In this document: piece after piece, positions 28,901-37,244 of the stretch
How positions within the stretch are numbered: the first letter of the stretch is position 1
Layout of the letters: every line of letters begins with the position of its first letter
NCBI RefSeq assembly: GCF_019655855.1
Contig: NZ_BPFX01000007.1
Coordinates: forward strand, 516,361-580,360
Source of the DNA: Pseudomonas paralcaligenes
GTDB taxonomy: Bacteria > Pseudomonadota > Gammaproteobacteria > Pseudomonadales > Pseudomonadaceae
Length of the DNA stretch: 64,000 nt
Direction: 5' to 3'
Notes under the pieces: generated by a model
Database searches by the model: none
Told to the model about the DNA's origin: nothing
Seen by the model: the letters and a program-made list of their open reading frames with translations, nothing else
Made by a program: the position numbers and the translations under genes

Positions 28901-29840
28901 GGGAGGCCTTGCCGATGGCGTGGATGGCCTGCTCGTAGGAAGCCAGGTAGCGCTTGGCATCCTCCTCGGTCAGCGCGGCCTCGCCGAGCATGTCGTAGGA
29001 ATAGCGGAAGCCCTTGCTCTCCATGGTGGCGGCGTTGGCCAGGGCCTCGCCGATGGTTTCGCCGGTGACGAACTGCTCGCCCATCAGGCGCATGGCCATG
29101 TCCACGCCCTTGCGGATCACTGGCTCGCCACTCTTGCCGATCAGGCGATTGAGCGAGGACGACAGGCCGGCCTCGTTGTGGGTGGACACCAGCTTGCCGG
29201 TGATCAGCAGACCCCAGGAAGCGGCATTGACGAACATCGACGGGCTCTGGCCCAGGTGCTGGCTCCAGTTGCCGTTGGCGATCTTGTCGCGGATCAGGGC
29301 GTCGCGGGTGGCCTTGTCCGGGATGCGCAGCAGCGCCTCGGCCAGGCACATCAGCGCCACGCCTTCCTGGGAGGACAGGGAGAACTCCTGCAGCAGGCCC
29401 TGCACCAGGCCCTGGCGGCCACCGGTGTTCTTCTGGTTGCGCAGCTTCTCGGCGATGCCCAGCGCCATCTTCTGGGTGGCCTCGGCCTGCTCCCTAGGCA
29501 GGCGCGCCTGCTCCAGCAGCACCGGCAGCGCATCGGTTTCCGGCCGGCGGTAGGCGCCGGTGATGGCCGCGCGCAGCACCGACTGGGGCAGGATGCTCTC
29601 GGCGAAATCGAGGAACACCTGCAGGCCCTGTTCGGTCAGCGACTCCACCGCTTCTTCGCCCGCGGCCGCCGCCAGGCCGGAATGCTCGGCGGGGGTCAGG
29701 CCACCCTCGACCTGCTCCAGGTAGTTGAAGATCGCCTGCTTGATCAGCCAGTGCGGGGTGCGATCGAGTTGCTGGGCGGCCTGCTTGAGGCGTTCGCGAG
29801 TGGCGTCGTCGAGTTTCACGCCGAGGGTGGTGGTGGCCAT
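25905..29840 (-). CDS. putA: Trifunctional proline dehydrogenase / P5C dehydrogenase / repressor PutA
   Basis: A 1311-aa protein starting at ATG 29840. Residues 1-45 form an RHH DNA-binding domain (TTLGVKLDDATRERLKQAA...LIKQAIFNYLE). The FAD-dependent proline dehydrogenase barrel follows (for example GPGISIKLSALHPRYS and MIRLVKGAYWDSEIK). The NAD-dependent P5C dehydrogenase has its catalytic cysteine at C915 (FDSAGQRCSALR). A C-terminal domain completes the substrate channel. It oxidises proline to glutamate and represses its own gene when not membrane-bound. Three GTTGCA boxes lie upstream. Confidence 0.97.
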   Translation of the reverse strand: MATTTLGVKLDDATRERLKQAAQQLDRTPHWLIKQAIFNYLEQVEGGLTPAEHSGLAAAAGEEAVESLTEQGLQVFLDFAESILPQSVLRAAITGAYRRPETDALPVLLEQARLPREQAEATQKMALGIAEKLRNQKNTGGRQGLVQGLLQEFSLSSQEGVALMCLAEALLRIPDKATRDALIRDKIANGNWSQHLGQSPSMFVNAASWGLLITGKLVSTHNEAGLSSSLNRLIGKSGEPVIRKGVDMAMRLMGEQFVTGETIGEALANAATMESKGFRYSYDMLGEAALTEEDAKRYLASYEQAIHAIGKASHGRGIYEGPGISIKLSALHPRYSRAQYDRVMDELYPILLDLTKLAKQYDIGINIDAEEADRLEISLDLLERLCFAPELAGWNGIGFVIQAYQKRCPYVIDYVIDLAKRSRHRLMIRLVKGAYWDSEIKRAQVDGLEGYPVYTRKPYTDISYIACARKLLAVPEAIYPQFATHNAHSLSAIYQIAGQNYYPGQYEFQCLHGMGEPLYEQVVGKVADGKFNRPCRIYAPVGSHETLLAYLVRRLLENGANTSFVNRIADQSISLKELVLDPVEQVERMASQEGALGLPHPRIPLPRDLYGEARLNSEGIDLANEHRLGSLSSALLSSTNTAYVAAPILGCDTPNPGPAEPVRNPADHRDLVGHVHEASEADVKSAILCAQASGQIWQSTLPAERAAVLERAADRMEGEIQQLMGLLVRESGKTFANAIAEVREAVDFLRYYAAQARGFGNDSHRPLGPVVCISPWNFPLAIFTGQVAAALAAGNTVLAKPAEQTPLIAAQAVRILLEAGVPGGAVQLLPGRGETVGARLVGDERVRGVMFTGSTEVAGILARNIAGRLDAQGRTIPLIAETGGLNAMIVDSSALAEQVVIDVVSSAFDSAGQRCSALRVLCVQEDVADRVVEMLKGAMAEYRIGSPERLCTDIGPVIDAEAKAGIEAHIEKMREKGRKVFQAARADGDEIKRGTFVLATLIELDSFDEMQREIFGPVLHLVRYPRAELGSLLQQINDSGYGLTLGVHTRIDETIAQVVDTAKVGNLYVNRNIVGAVVGVQPFGGEGLSGTGPKAGGPLYLYRLLSTRPQDAVARQLDGDQVQRVAAPDELDKARVAFAEWAAKQEPAAAALFEQYARLSQSYTSHVLNGPTGERNTYSLLPRERVLCLAEERADLLAQLAATLAVGSQALLPESQRELLGKLPKEVQKHIATVADWTSQDAEFDAILHHGDSDQLREVSQQAARRQGAIVSVHGLNKGETDIPLERLLIEHALSVNTAAAGGNASLMTIG

Positions 29841-29909
29841 CGGTTTTCCTGTCTGAGTGGGGCGCGTTGACGCGCGTGCGCCGAAGATTAAACCTCCAGA
29901 GGACAAAGG

Positions 29910-29960
29910 TGCAACCTGGTGCAACCTTTGTCTATAGCGAGAGGCACAACCAGTGCAACC
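29910..29960. promoter_or_regulatory. Three PutA-type operator boxes (GTTGCA)
   Basis: TGCAACC occurs at 29910-29916, 29920-29926 and 29954-29960, 70-120 bases upstream of putA. The E. coli PutA RHH domain binds GTTGCA, the complement of TGCAAC. The first two boxes are exactly 10 bases apart (one helical turn), which would allow cooperative dimer contacts. The fit to an autoregulatory operator is strong. Confidence 0.8.
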
Positions 29961-30036
29961 TGACGCTTGCACTGCGCTACAGACAACCTTAGCTCCACCT
30001 CACCGGCCTGCCTCCCGAACCGATGACCGTGGCGCA

Positions 30037-30246
30037 ACGAAAAAGCCCGGCGCGGGCCGGATGCTGTTCACATGGTCGGACGCGATCAGTTGTTGTGGGC
30101 TCAGCCTCGTGGGAGCGGACTTGTCCGCGAACAGGACCGACAACAAAGCTTCGCGGCCAAGGCCGCTCCCACAGAAGCGGCACACAACGGCCTCAAGGAC
30201 CATAGGCTTCAGTGAACAGCATTACGGCCCAAGCCGGGCTTCTTCC
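30037..30246. mobile_element. Palindromic non-coding element carrying a REP pair
   Basis: ATGCTGTTCAC (30061-30071) and GTGAACAGCAT (30212-30222) are perfect inverted ends, 162 bases outer to outer. Outside them AAGCCCGGC...GGGCCG (from about 30040) and its approximate complement (to about 30245) extend the inverted homology, resembling a terminator stem on each side. The middle holds a REP pair (30109-30172). No coding sequence. It may be a second MITE-like family or an insertion into a terminator. It lies between putA's promoter region and the RND transporter end. Confidence 0.55.
30109..30172. repeat. REP pair (imperfect)
   Basis: GTGGGAGCGGACTTGTCCGC at 30109 faces GCGGCCAAGGCCGCTCCCAC ending at 30172. 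It is the same family as the perfect palindrome at 8918, but the arms differ in the centre (ACTTGTCC against CCTTGGCC). Confidence 0.85.
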
Positions 30247-30257
30247 ATTCGCAGCGC

Positions 30258-33200
30258 CTAGCGCTGCACCTCCCTGACCCTGAACCAGGCCGCATACAGC
30301 GCCGGCAGGAACAGCAGGGTCAGCGCCGTGGCAACGATCAGGCCGCCCATGATGGCCACCGCCATCGGCCCGAAGAACACGCTGCGCGACAGCGGGATCA
30401 TCGCCAGCACCGCCGCCAGGGCGGTCAGTACGATGGGCCGGAAGCGCCGCACAGTGGCCTCGATGATGGCGTGCCAGCGGTCGTGCCCGGCAGCGATGTC
30501 CTGCTCGATCTGGTCCACCAGGATCACCGAGTTGCGCATGATCATCCCGGACAGGGCGATGGTGCCGAGCATGGCGACAAAGCCGAACGGCTGCTGGAAC
30601 ACCAGCAGGAACAGGGTCACCCCGATCAGGCCCAGCGGCGCGGTGAGGAACACCATGGCCGCCCGCGACATGCTCTTGAGCTGCAGCATCAGCAGGGTCA
30701 GCACCACCAGGATGAACAGGGGGATGCCGGCGTTCACCGACTTCTGCCCACGCGAGGAGTCCTCGACCGTGCCGCCCACTTCCAGCAGGTAGCCGCTGGG
30801 CAGTTCGGCGCGGATGGATTCGAGGGTCGGCAGGATTTCCTTGGTCAGGCTGGCCGGCTGCTCGTGACCATAGATGTCGCCATAAACGGTGACGGTCGGC
30901 AGGCGGCCGCGACGCCAGATCACGCCCTCCTCGAAGCCGTACTCCAGGGTGGCGATCTGCGACAGAGCCACGCTCTTGCCGTTGCTGGTCGGCACGGCCA
31001 GGCTCGGCAGCTGCTCCAGCGACTGGCGCTCGCGCACGGTGCCGCGCAGGAGGATCTCGATCAGCTCGTTGTCCTCGCGGAACAGGCTGACGCTGGAGCC
31101 GGTCAGCGAACTCTCCAGGAAGCGGGACAGGTCGGCGCTGGTCACGCCCAGGGCGCGCGCGCGATCCTGGTCGATGTCCAGGTAGATCACCTTGCTCGGC
31201 TCCTCCCAGTTCAGGTGCACGTTCGAGACCTTGGGGTTCTCCCGCACCTTGGCCGCCACCTGGCGGGCGATGTCGCGCACTTCCTCGATGTGCTCGCCGC
31301 TGACCCGCAGCTGGATCGGGAAGCCTACCGGCGGGCCGTTCTCCAGGCGCGAGACGCGGGTGCGGGCAAAGGGGAAGTCCTCGTTCATCACGTCGATCAG
31401 CCAGCCGCGCACCTTCTCGCGGTCCTCGATGCTCTTGGCCAGGATCACGAACTGGGCGAAGCGGGTGGCCGGCAGCTGCTGGTCCAGCGGCAGGTAGAAA
31501 CGCGGCGAACCGGTGCCGACGTAGGCCACGTAGTTGTCGATGCCGGGGTGGTCCTTGAGCCTGGCCTCCAGGCGCTGGACCTGTTCCTCGGTGGCCTTGA
31601 GCGACGAGCCCTCGGTGAGCTTGATGTCGACCATCAGCTCCAGGCGGCCCGAGGCCGGGAAGAACTGCTGCGGCACGAAACGGAACAGCACGATGGAGGC
31701 GACGAACAGCGCCACGGTCACCAGGATCACCGTCTTGCGCCGGCGCACGCACCACTCCACCACCTCGCGCACGGTCTGGTAGAAGGTGGTGGAGTACGGA
31801 TCGTGGCCGTCCGGATTGCCGCCGTGCTTCTTCGCGTGCAGCTTGGCCAGGTCCGGCAGCAGCCGGTCGCCCAGGTAGGGCACGAAGACCACGGCCGCGA
31901 TCCACGACACCACCAGCGCGATGGTCACCACCTGGAAGATCGAGCGGGTGTACTCGCCGGTGCCGGACTGGGCGGTGGCGATGGGCAGGAAGCCGGCCGC
32001 GGTGATCAGGGTGCCGGTGAGCATCGGGAAGGCCGTGCTGGTCCAGGCGAAGCTGGCCGCCCTGATCCGGTCGTAGCCCTGCTCCATCTTGATCGCCATC
32101 ATCTCCACGGCGATGATCGCGTCATCCACCAGCAGGCCCAGCGCCAGCACCAGCGCGCCCAGGGAAATCTTGTGCAGGCCGATGTTCAGGTAGTACATCG
32201 CCGCGAAGGTCATGGCCAGCACCAGCGGGATGGACAGCGCCACCACCAGGCCGGTGCGGATGCCGAGGGAGAAGAAGCTGACCAGCAGCACGATGATCAG
32301 CGCCTCGGCCAGCACGCGCACGAACTCGCCCACGCCGGTCTTCACCGCCGCCGGCTGGTCGGACACCTTGTGCAGCTCCATGCCCACGGGCAGCGTCTCC
32401 TGCATGCGGGCGAACTCGCGCTGCAGGGTCTCCCCCAAGGCCAGGATGTCGCCGCCCTGCTTCATCGACACGGCGATGCCGATGGCGTCGCGACCCATGA
32501 AGCGCATGCGCGGTGCGGGCGGATCGTTGAAGCCGCGATGCACCTCGGCCACGTCACCGATGCGGAAGGTCCTGTCGCCGACGCGGATGGGGAAGTCGCG
32601 GATCTGCTCCACCGTCTCGAAGCGGCCGGACACGCGCAGCGGCACGCGGTCAGTCGGCGCCTCGAAGAAACCGGAGTAACTGATCGCGTTCTGCTCGTCC
32701 AGCGCCTGCTGCACGGCGGCCAGCGGCAGGCCCAGGGTGGCCAGCTTGACGTTGGACAGCTCGATCCAGATCTTCTCGTCCTGCAGGCCGATCAGCTCGA
32801 CCTTGCCCACGTCCTTGACCCGCTGCAACTGCAGCTGCAGGCGATCGGCGTAGTCCTTCATCACGGCGTAGTCGAAGCCCTCGCCGGTCAGCGCGTAGAT
32901 GTTGCCGAAGGTGGTGCCGAACTCGTCGTTGAAGAACGGGCCGCGGATGCCCGGCGGCAAGGTATGGCGAATGTCGCTGACCTTCTTGCGGATCTGGTAC
33001 CAGAGCTCGGGAATATCCTTGGAATGCATGGAGTCGCGAGCCATGAAGGTGACCACCGACTCGCCGGGCCGCGAATAGGAGTTCACGAACTCGTATTCGC
33101 CGGTTTCCATTACCTTCTTCTCGATGCGCTCGGTGATCTGCCGGGAAACCTCCTCGGCGGTGGCGCCCGGCCAGTCGACCCGGATCACCATGGCCTTGAA

Positions 33201-33329
33201 GGTGAAGGGCGGGTCCTCGCTCTGACCCAGCTTGGTGTAGGACAGCGCGCCGATCACCGCCAGCACCAGCATGAAGTAGCGCACGACGCTGCGGTTGCGC
33301 AGCGCCCATTCGGACAGGTTGAAGGACAT
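30258..33329 (-). CDS. RND-family (HAE1) efflux permease, 1023 aa
   Basis: An inner-membrane proton/drug antiporter of the AcrB type. TM1 is near 17-35, followed by a large periplasmic loop (PGATAEEVSRQITERIEKKV is the usual porter start). TM4 carries the proton-relay aspartates in LVLALGLLVDDAIIAVE. A second half repeats the layout. It is 3 bases downstream of an RND membrane-fusion lipoprotein and divergent from a TetR regulator. No outer-membrane channel gene is present, so it probably borrows a TolC/OprM-type partner. The substrate cannot be told from sequence. Confidence 0.93.
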   Translation of the reverse strand: MSFNLSEWALRNRSVVRYFMLVLAVIGALSYTKLGQSEDPPFTFKAMVIRVDWPGATAEEVSRQITERIEKKVMETGEYEFVNSYSRPGESVVTFMARDSMHSKDIPELWYQIRKKVSDIRHTLPPGIRGPFFNDEFGTTFGNIYALTGEGFDYAVMKDYADRLQLQLQRVKDVGKVELIGLQDEKIWIELSNVKLATLGLPLAAVQQALDEQNAISYSGFFEAPTDRVPLRVSGRFETVEQIRDFPIRVGDRTFRIGDVAEVHRGFNDPPAPRMRFMGRDAIGIAVSMKQGGDILALGETLQREFARMQETLPVGMELHKVSDQPAAVKTGVGEFVRVLAEALIIVLLVSFFSLGIRTGLVVALSIPLVLAMTFAAMYYLNIGLHKISLGALVLALGLLVDDAIIAVEMMAIKMEQGYDRIRAASFAWTSTAFPMLTGTLITAAGFLPIATAQSGTGEYTRSIFQVVTIALVVSWIAAVVFVPYLGDRLLPDLAKLHAKKHGGNPDGHDPYSTTFYQTVREVVEWCVRRRKTVILVTVALFVASIVLFRFVPQQFFPASGRLELMVDIKLTEGSSLKATEEQVQRLEARLKDHPGIDNYVAYVGTGSPRFYLPLDQQLPATRFAQFVILAKSIEDREKVRGWLIDVMNEDFPFARTRVSRLENGPPVGFPIQLRVSGEHIEEVRDIARQVAAKVRENPKVSNVHLNWEEPSKVIYLDIDQDRARALGVTSADLSRFLESSLTGSSVSLFREDNELIEILLRGTVRERQSLEQLPSLAVPTSNGKSVALSQIATLEYGFEEGVIWRRGRLPTVTVYGDIYGHEQPASLTKEILPTLESIRAELPSGYLLEVGGTVEDSSRGQKSVNAGIPLFILVVLTLLMLQLKSMSRAAMVFLTAPLGLIGVTLFLLVFQQPFGFVAMLGTIALSGMIMRNSVILVDQIEQDIAAGHDRWHAIIEATVRRFRPIVLTALAAVLAMIPLSRSVFFGPMAVAIMGGLIVATALTLLFLPALYAAWFRVREVQR

Positions 33330-33332
33330 GGC

Positions 33333-34436
33333 TTACTCCTTGCCTGCCAGTGCGACCATACGGTTGTCGCGATCCACCGGCCGTACCTTCTGGCCGTCGA
33401 GCAGCACGTGCACACCGGCGGAAACCACCCAGTCGCCGGGCTTCAGGCCTTCCAGGATCGACACGCGCTCCTGCCCGTAGGCGCCCACCCGGACCGGCGT
33501 GCGCACCACCTTGGACTCATTGGGGTCGACCACCCAGACGAACGGCTGGTCCTTCTCGGCGCTGAGGGCGGACATCGGCACGGACAGAGGTACGTCGCCG
33601 TCGGCCCTGATCTCAACGCGGGCGCTCTGCCCTACCTCGGCCTTGACCGCCGCATCGTTGAACGCCACGCGGGCGGCGAAGGTGCGCGACTGCGCGTCGG
33701 CGGCCTGGGACAGCTCGCGGATGCGGCCGGGGAACTGCTTGCCAGGCTGCGACCACAGTTCGATGCTGACATCCTGGCCGATGCGGAAGCGCTCCAGGGC
33801 GTGCTCGGGCACGCTGATCAGCACCTCGCGCTCACCGTCGGCGGCCAGGGTGAACACGGTCTGCCCGGCTGCCACCACCTGCCCCACCTCGCCCAGCCGA
33901 CGGGCGATCAGGCCACTCTGGGAAGCGCGCAGCACGGAGTAGCCGGCCTGGTTGCTGGCCACGTCGAACTCGGCGCGGATCTGCTTCAGACGGGCCTCAC
34001 CGGCCCGGTACTGGTTCTCGACGTTGTCGTACTGCGATTGGCTGATCAGTTGGCGGGCCAGCAACTTCTTGTAGCGATCACGCTCGGAGCGGACCAGCTT
34101 GAGGTTGGCCTCGGCGGCGCTGACCTGGGCCCGCGCGGCCTCCAGCTGGAGCCGGACGTCCTGCGGGTCGAGCTCGGCCAGTGGCTGGTCCTTGCGTACC
34201 CGGTCGCCGGCGTCCACCAGGCGCTTGGCGATCTTGCCGCCGATGCGGAACGCCAGCTCGGGCTCGAAGCGCGCCCGCACCTCACCGGGATAGGTATCCA
34301 CCGCGTTGGCCGCCGGCAACGGATGCTCCACCATCGCCGGACGTACCGGCGCCTCGACGGTTTCGCCATTGCCGCAGGCGGCGAGCAGGGAAATCAGGGA
34401 AAGCGGTACAGCGAGAGACAGGGCATGGCGAAGCAT
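33333..34436 (-). CDS. RND membrane-fusion (adaptor) lipoprotein, 367 aa
   Basis: An N-terminal lipoprotein signal with lipobox LLAAC anchors it to the inner membrane facing the periplasm. A lipoyl/biotinyl half-motif (AFRIGGKIAKRLVDAGDRVRKDQPLAELD) is followed by an alpha hairpin (LQLEAARAQVSAAEANLKLVRSE) and the second half-motif (VLRASQSGLIARRLGEVGQVV). Beta-barrel and membrane-proximal domains complete it. It is the adaptor for the adjacent RND permease and is co-transcribed with it. Confidence 0.93.
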   Translation of the reverse strand: MLRHALSLAVPLSLISLLAACGNGETVEAPVRPAMVEHPLPAANAVDTYPGEVRARFEPELAFRIGGKIAKRLVDAGDRVRKDQPLAELDPQDVRLQLEAARAQVSAAEANLKLVRSERDRYKKLLARQLISQSQYDNVENQYRAGEARLKQIRAEFDVASNQAGYSVLRASQSGLIARRLGEVGQVVAAGQTVFTLAADGEREVLISVPEHALERFRIGQDVSIELWSQPGKQFPGRIRELSQAADAQSRTFAARVAFNDAAVKAEVGQSARVEIRADGDVPLSVPMSALSAEKDQPFVWVVDPNESKVVRTPVRVGAYGQERVSILEGLKPGDWVVSAGVHVLLDGQKVRPVDRDNRMVALAGKE

Positions 34437-34472
34437 GGCGGGCGACCTTTCGCAAAAGTAGCTTGGAATACT

Positions 34473-34488
34473 TATACTGGCCGGTATA
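34473..34488. promoter_or_regulatory. Palindromic operator between RND operon and tetR
   Basis: TATACTGGCCGGTATA is palindromic except for one base pair either side of the centre. It lies 36 bases upstream of the RND adaptor start and 43 bases before the TetR start. It overlaps a plausible -10 (TATACT/TATAGT), so binding could shut off both divergent genes. TetR proteins typically use such 15-20-bp palindromes. A related half-site CCAGTATT follows at about 34512. Confidence 0.7.
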
Positions 34489-34530
34489 GTAAAAATAGCG
34501 AACTCACCAGTCCAGTATTAAAAGAGCCTG

Positions 34531-35169
34531 ATGTCCGACAAATCATTGCAGCCTTCCAGCGGGCCCGGACGCCCCAAGGACCCCGCCAAGCGCCAGGCCA
34601 TTCTGGAGGCCGCCAAGCACCTGTTCATCGAGAACGGCTACGACGGCAGCAGCATGGATGCCATCGCCGCCAGGGCCGGCGTGTCCAAGCTCACCGTGTA
34701 CAGCCACTTCACCGACAAGGAGAACCTGTTCGCCTGCGCGGTGGAGTCGAAGTGCGAGGAACAGCTGCCGCCGCTGATCTTCGAACTGCGCCCGGGTGGC
34801 TCCGTCGAGGACGCCCTGCGCGCCATCGGCCGGGGCTTCAGCAAGCTGATCAACAGCGACGAGTCGCTGGCCCTGCACCGCCTGATGATCTCGCTCGCCA
34901 CACAGAACCCGCAGCTGTCGCAGCTGTTCTTCGACGTGGGCCCGCAACGGGTGATCGACGCCATGCGCCACCTGCTCGAGCAGGCCGACGCCAGCGGCCA
35001 GCTGCAGGTGGACAACCCCGTCCACGCCGCCGAGCACTTCTTCTGCATGATCAAGGGCGGCATCCACTTCCGCGTGCTAATGGGTGTCGGCCAGGCGCCG
35101 GACGACACGCAGACCGAGGCCCACGTGCGGGAAGTGGTCGAGATCTTCCTGCGCGCCTATCGCCGCTGA
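34531..35169 (+). CDS. TetR-family repressor of the divergent RND pump, 212 aa
   Basis: The HTH is at about 30-60 (DGSSMDAIAARAGVSKLTVYSHFTDKE), the standard TetR recognition helix. The C-terminal ligand domain (AIGRGFSKLINSDESLALHRLM..., FFDVGPQRVIDAMRHLLEQA) resembles the AefR/TetR_C_7 type. It is divergent from the RND adaptor, with the palindrome at 34473 in the shared promoter. It is likely the local repressor, with ligand unknown. Confidence 0.88.
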   Translation: MSDKSLQPSSGPGRPKDPAKRQAILEAAKHLFIENGYDGSSMDAIAARAGVSKLTVYSHFTDKENLFACAVESKCEEQLPPLIFELRPGGSVEDALRAIGRGFSKLINSDESLALHRLMISLATQNPQLSQLFFDVGPQRVIDAMRHLLEQADASGQLQVDNPVHAAEHFFCMIKGGIHFRVLMGVGQAPDDTQTEAHVREVVEIFLRAYRR

Positions 35170-35175
35170 TTACGG

Positions 35176-35955
35176 TTAAGGTTTGAGCGCCTTCTTCGGA
35201 TAGATGTCGTAGCGGCTGGACTTGCCCTCCAGCGCATAGCTCGGCTTGGCGCCTTCGATGATCGGCGCCTTGCGCGGGCGCTTGACCACCACCCGGTGGC
35301 TGGCCAGGGCCAGGGCGGCTTCCAGCAGCGCCGGGGCGTCCAGATCATCGCCCACCAACGGGCGGAACAGGCGCATTTCCTTCTTCACCAGCGCGCTCTT
35401 GTCCCGGTGCGGGAACATCGGGTCGAGATAGACGACCTGGGGCGGCTCGCCCTGCCAGCCACGCAGCAGCTCGATGGCGTTGCCCCGATGCAGGCGCATG
35501 CGCGCGGCGATGGGCGCCACCTCGGCATCGTCCCGGGCGCGCCCCAGGCCATCCTCGAGCAGCGCGGCGATGATCGGCTGGCGCTCGATCAGATCCATCT
35601 CGCAGCCCAGGCTGGCCAGCACGAAGGCGTCGCGCCCGAGCCCGGCGGTGGCGTCCAGCACGTGAGGACGCACGCCGGGCTGCACGCCCACCGCCTTGGC
35701 GATCATCTGCCCGCTGCCGCCGCCGAACAGGCGCCGGTGGGCCACCGCCCCCTCAACGAAATCCACCCGCACCGGCCCCGGCGCCTGCGGCCCCAGCTCG
35801 ACCAGCTGCAACCCCTCCTCGCCCAGCTGCACGGCGAACTCCGCCTCGCCCTCCAGCGGCAGGCCGAGGCGCTCGGCCCAGCGGCCGGCCGCCTCGGCGA
35901 ACGCAGGTTGCAGGGCCTCGACACGGATGCGGGTGACGGCGGGTTGGTCGCTCAT
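35176..35955 (-). CDS. rsmJ: 16S rRNA m2G1516 methyltransferase
   Basis: A 259-aa class I SAM methyltransferase starting at ATG 35955 ([15 protein letters not shown]). The SAM-binding motif [18 protein letters not shown] and the catalytic-type motif [22 protein letters not shown] are diagnostic of RsmJ (YhiQ). It methylates N2 of G1516 in 16S rRNA. It is convergent with the tetR gene, only 6 bases away. Confidence 0.92.
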   Translation of the reverse strand: MSDQPAVTRIRVEALQPAFAEAAGRWAERLGLPLEGEAEFAVQLGEEGLQLVELGPQAPGPVRVDFVEGAVAHRRLFGGGSGQMIAKAVGVQPGVRPHVLDATAGLGRDAFVLASLGCEMDLIERQPIIAALLEDGLGRARDDAEVAPIAARMRLHRGNAIELLRGWQGEPPQVVYLDPMFPHRDKSALVKKEMRLFRPLVGDDLDAPALLEAALALASHRVVVKRPRKAPIIEGAKPSYALEGKSSRYDIYPKKALKP

Positions 35956-36026
35956 GGGAAATCGCTCAAAGGAACCGGCGCGCGGTCGATAAGGGGAATA
36001 GCCGCCTATTCTGCCAGACCGCACCG

Positions 36027-36551
36027 ATGTCCTCGAAGCTCGTCGCCCTGCCCGTCCAACGCAACTTCCTGCTGGAACGCCAGTGGGAAGCCGGCCTGCG
36101 CGAAGCCTTCGACTACCAGCGCCTGCTCGACTCCCTGCTGCCAAAGGACACGGCGCCAGCGGAGGACACCCCCGAAGTCATCACCACCGAACGGCTGGAG
36201 TCCGACCACGCGGCCACAGATGCCTGGCTCGAAGGCTTCCGCCAGACGCTGCAGCAGCGCGAATGGCAGCTCGGCGTCAGTGAATATCGCCGCGGCCCCA
36301 TGCTCGACCCGCTGACGCTGGGGTTGGCCGGCGATGCCTTCACCCCAGCCTCCGACTCCCCCCACGACAGCGCGGCGGACGAGGACGACCTGATTCGCCA
36401 GTGGCGTCTGTCCCGCCTGGAGAGCGCCGGCAGCCGCAGCCAGATCGTCGCCACGGAGGCGCCCCGGGACACCCGTCACGCCCTCGGCGCCTATGGCGGC
36501 ATCGCCTTGCTCGTCACGACCGGCCAGGAACTGCTCCCGGCGAACCGCTAG
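36027..36551 (+). CDS. Conserved Pseudomonas-type hypothetical protein, 174 aa
   Basis: ATG at 36027 ([21 protein letters not shown]), divergent from rsmJ. It is acidic in the middle and probably disordered over about 40-135. No transmembrane segment, signal peptide or recognised domain. The end overlaps the convergent extensin-like gene by 4 bases. GC-biased third positions support it as coding. Function unknown. Confidence 0.55.
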   Translation: MSSKLVALPVQRNFLLERQWEAGLREAFDYQRLLDSLLPKDTAPAEDTPEVITTERLESDHAATDAWLEGFRQTLQQREWQLGVSEYRRGPMLDPLTLGLAGDAFTPASDSPHDSAADEDDLIRQWRLSRLESAGSRSQIVATEAPRDTRHALGAYGGIALLVTTGQELLPANR

Positions 36552-37237
36552 CGGCACATGCGGAACAGCCCCATGTCCAGGTGGAAGTGATCACGGTGGG
36601 CGGCGTTGTAGTCCGGTCCCAGGGTGACGTTGAAGCTGTCGCAGGCGGCGTCGCGCACCCGGCGCAGGAACAGCGCCTCCTTACCCTCGCCGCCCCAGTC
36701 CCGCGCCACGCTGATGCGCCTGCCGTCCTTCAGGCGGAATCCGGCGATGTCCAGCGCATTGGCCGTGGCGTGCTGGCTGCGCCGCTGGCTGGTGCCGATG
36801 TTGCGGCAGGCGAAGCTGCCCAGGTGCTCGACCCGCGCCACCGGCTGGCCAAACACCTCGCGCGCCGCCGGTTGCAGGCCATGTTCCTCGAACAGCGCGT
36901 AGGCCACCGCCAATTTGCAGCTGGCCAGGAAACCAGAGCTGAACTGCACCCCGGCGCCCTGCACGCGCACGGCGTTTTCCACGGCGCAGCCCGCGGCGGG
37001 CTCGCTGTCCGCCACGGCCGTATAGCGCAGCACGCTGCTGTCCAGCGCCAGACGACACAGCTCGGGCGCCTGCTGCAGTCGCATCAGCTTGTAGCCGGTG
37101 AGCAGGTTGGGCGGCCGCCGGACATCCAGCGGCGCCCAGGGATTCCAGTCCGGCGGCACCTGCAGCCAGCCCTGGTAGACAGCCAGCGGCGCACCGATCA
37201 GGGCCGACAGCAGGAGCAGCCAGAAGGCGCGCCACAT
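36548..37237 (-). CDS. Extensin-like C-terminal domain protein (M15-type fold), 229 aa
   Basis: An N-terminal signal anchor (MWRAFWLLLLSALIGAPLAV) is followed by an extensin-like_C domain. It contains conserved cysteines and a metal-site pattern resembling LAS/M15 peptidases: SQHATANALDIAGF and HRDHFHLDMGLF. It is predicted periplasmic or membrane-tethered, acting on peptidoglycan or related peptides by fold similarity; activity is unproven. It lies 7 bases downstream of the PEP mutase family gene and is probably co-transcribed. Confidence 0.82.
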   Translation of the reverse strand: MWRAFWLLLLSALIGAPLAVYQGWLQVPPDWNPWAPLDVRRPPNLLTGYKLMRLQQAPELCRLALDSSVLRYTAVADSEPAAGCAVENAVRVQGAGVQFSSGFLASCKLAVAYALFEEHGLQPAAREVFGQPVARVEHLGSFACRNIGTSQRRSQHATANALDIAGFRLKDGRRISVARDWGGEGKEALFLRRVRDAACDSFNVTLGPDYNAAHRDHFHLDMGLFRMCR

Positions 37238-37244
37238 GCCGCCG

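Noticed and set aside
25965..29870. 1301-codon plus-strand frame opposite putA
   Set aside because: Antisense shadow; PutA domains are fully present on the other strand.
30471..35186. 1571-codon plus-strand frame opposite the RND genes
   Set aside because: Antisense shadow running across two real genes and into tetR in another frame.
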